DNA of 30,000 nt from Halisarca cf. caerulea (taxonomy: Eukaryota > Porifera > Demospongiae > Chondrillida > Halisarcidae). Below, piece after piece: positions 28,574 to 30,000 of this stretch. Numbering within the stretch: the first letter of the stretch is position 1; every line of letters begins with the position of its first letter. The translations under genes and the position numbers were made by a program. Under the pieces are notes generated by a model. The model was not told the DNA's origin. It was given only the letters and a program-made list of their open reading frames with translations, and did no database searches. The DNA lies in contig CAUJGJ010000327.1 of the NCBI GenBank assembly GCA_963170055.1, forward strand, positions 257,501 through 287,500. The letters run 5' to 3'.

Positions 28574-28750
28574 CTGTGGTACTCCTTTGAGAGACCACCC
28601 TTAGGGACAGTGAAAGGTGGTCTTTCAAAAGAAACGGCTTCTGGTGAGGGGGAAGTTAATGAGGAATACACTACATTTGTGACCAGCAAAGCCATTCTTA
28701 CAAAAGAAGTGGTCTGTCACGAGGGTGGTCTCTCAAAGGAAATACTACAG
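28574..28750. mobile_element. Pogo-like MITE with TA target duplication
   Basis: 177 bp. Left end CTGTGGTACTCCTTTGAGAG; the right end inverted reads CTGTAGTATTTCCTTTGAGA. TA at 28572-28573 and 28751-28752. An independent insertion of the family found upstream of genes A-C, directly next to the 18-bp minisatellite. Confidence 0.75.
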
Positions 28751-29118
28751 TACACACTGTACATGAAATGAGCTTTCTTCTGCAAAAGAACAGGAACCCA
28801 CCACCTTATCCAGATAGTCATTGTATCTCCTTTGTTCAAACTGCGCCCTATTTTTCCAACTTGTGATATTGTAATGACTGAATGAAGAAGGCTAAATAGC
28901 TGTCTGGGCTGTGGGAGACTAGTTTTATTATTAGTAATAATAATTATTAGAAGAATCAAATGAACACATTTTTGCTGAGGACTAATATCTCCACCAATTT
29001 ATGCTACTGCCGCTAGCACAAATAATGCTTCTTGTTGGACTGTGGCTGTCTTACAGTACTAGTTGCACTGCTTGTATTTTGCTAACAATGTTTTCTTTTT
29101 GTGTATTGTCGCCTGTAG
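28751..29118. other. End of the giant intron before EGF exon 3
   Basis: No gene. Only the pyrimidine-rich acceptor region (TTTTCTTTTTGTGTATTGTC, then GCCTGTAG) is functional as far as I can see. Confidence 0.55.
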
Positions 29119-29241
29119 ATATCGATGAGTGTCTGTCTGGATCTCACACCTGCTACCATGCTTGTCTGAACATGGAAGGGAGTTATATGTGTGAGTGCTT
29201 TGGAGGCTACAATACTAGCAACGGAGGACATTATTGCTCAG
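29119..29241 (+). CDS. cbEGF-like exon 3 of the EGF-repeat gene, beyond the giant intron
   Basis: A complete calcium-binding EGF-like domain: DIDEC start, six cysteines, CLNMEGSYMCEC hydroxylation consensus. The acceptor is CCTGTAG|AT. The donor is CAG|GTGTGTATG, so the 5' splice site is itself the first unit of a (GT)n tract of about 340 bp. Length (123 bp) and phase 1-1 match the exons at 1046 and 1519, which is the reason for assigning it to the same gene across a 27.5-kb gap. An independent neighbouring EGF gene cannot be excluded, because no start, stop or transcript evidence is visible. Confidence 0.88.
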
Positions 29242-29590
<349 letters not shown>

Positions 29591-29843
29591 CATGCACATG
29601 TGTGCATGTCTGTGTACAACCTGGAATGCATGACATATGTATCTGTGTGTTATATTATGTCCAGATCTCAACATACGTATGTATTGCAAATATTCCTAGC
29701 CATTAAGTGCTGTTGACATTTGGTGGCCTATCTGTTGATGTATGTACTGTATGTAAAACTACATACGTATGTGTATACATGCATTGTACACACATACTAT
29801 GCTCAATTTGTTCCTTGTGGCTCTGTGTTGGTGTCATTGTTAG
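29591..29843. other. Intron before EGF exon 4
   Basis: Non-coding. Contains several ACATACGTATGT-like palindromic stretches and ends in the ATTGTTAG acceptor. Confidence 0.5.
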
Positions 29844-29969
29844 ATGTGAACGAGTGCAGAACGGGACAGCACAACTGCTCGGAAGGCATTGAGTGTTTGA
29901 ACAGTGAAGGGTCCTATTCCTGTGGTTGTACAAATGGCCTTAGAACATCACCTGGAGGATCATGCAATG
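29844..29969 (+). CDS. cbEGF-like exon 4 of the EGF-repeat gene
   Basis: A fourth calcium-binding EGF-like domain, beginning DVNEC, with six cysteines and CLNSEGSYSCGC matching the hydroxylation consensus. It has one residue more than the others (126 bp) because of a longer spacing between cysteines 2 and 3 (CSEGIEC). The acceptor is ATTGTTAG|AT and the donor is AATG|GTTTGT, again phase 1 at both ends. The intron from exon 3 is 602 bp and more than half (GT)n. The gene continues past the window, since no stop codon or C-terminal domain is reached. Confidence 0.88.
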
Positions 29970-30000
29970 GTTTGTTGCTGTCTTGAATTGCATGTATGTA

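Overview
The window looks like animal nuclear DNA from an invertebrate. It is AT-rich, has short spliced exons, secreted and membrane protein genes, many small inverted-repeat transposons, and long (GT)n, (AT)n and (ATCT)n tracts. A demosponge is my best guess from the overall style, but no sequence here proves the taxon.

Two gene systems share the window. On the + strand, four exons (1046-1168, 1519-1641, 29119-29241, 29844-29969) each encode exactly one calcium-binding EGF-like domain. All begin and end in phase 1, so they are parts of one large cbEGF-repeat gene that runs off both ends. The second and third exons are 27.5 kb apart. Inside that apparent giant intron, on the - strand, lies a tandem array of four copies (A-D) of a two-exon gene I do not recognise. 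Exon 1 (about 148 codons) gives a signal peptide and a glycosylated ectodomain. Exon 2 (about 359 codons) gives a seven-pass membrane region with a predicted N-out/C-in topology. A (3559-5813), B (10344-12593) and D (22159-24597) are intact. C (14582-17128) carries a 2-bp deletion in exon 2 and is probably a recent pseudogene. Each copy has a TATA box about 50 nt upstream of the start codon.

Layout: 1-1045 intron with one MITE; 1046-1641 two EGF exons around a (GT)n tract; 1642-3240 minisatellites and repeat-rich intron; 3240-7250 unit A; 7250-8330 nested MITEs; 8330-14003 unit B with a 1.3-kb transposon in its 3' flank; 14005-18940 unit C; 18940-21360 unrelated insertions, including a 938-bp transposon with 87-bp inverted ends that carries a broken RecQ-type helicase fragment; 21360-26940 unit D; 26960-28750 minisatellites and a MITE; 29119-29969 two more EGF exons around a second long (GT)n tract.

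The most noteworthy result is the array itself: a young family of putative seven-pass, receptor-like proteins nested antisense in an EGF-gene intron. The copies differ by transposon insertions, by minisatellite copy number and by a fresh frameshift, and they show mosaic relatedness that suggests unequal exchange or gene conversion.
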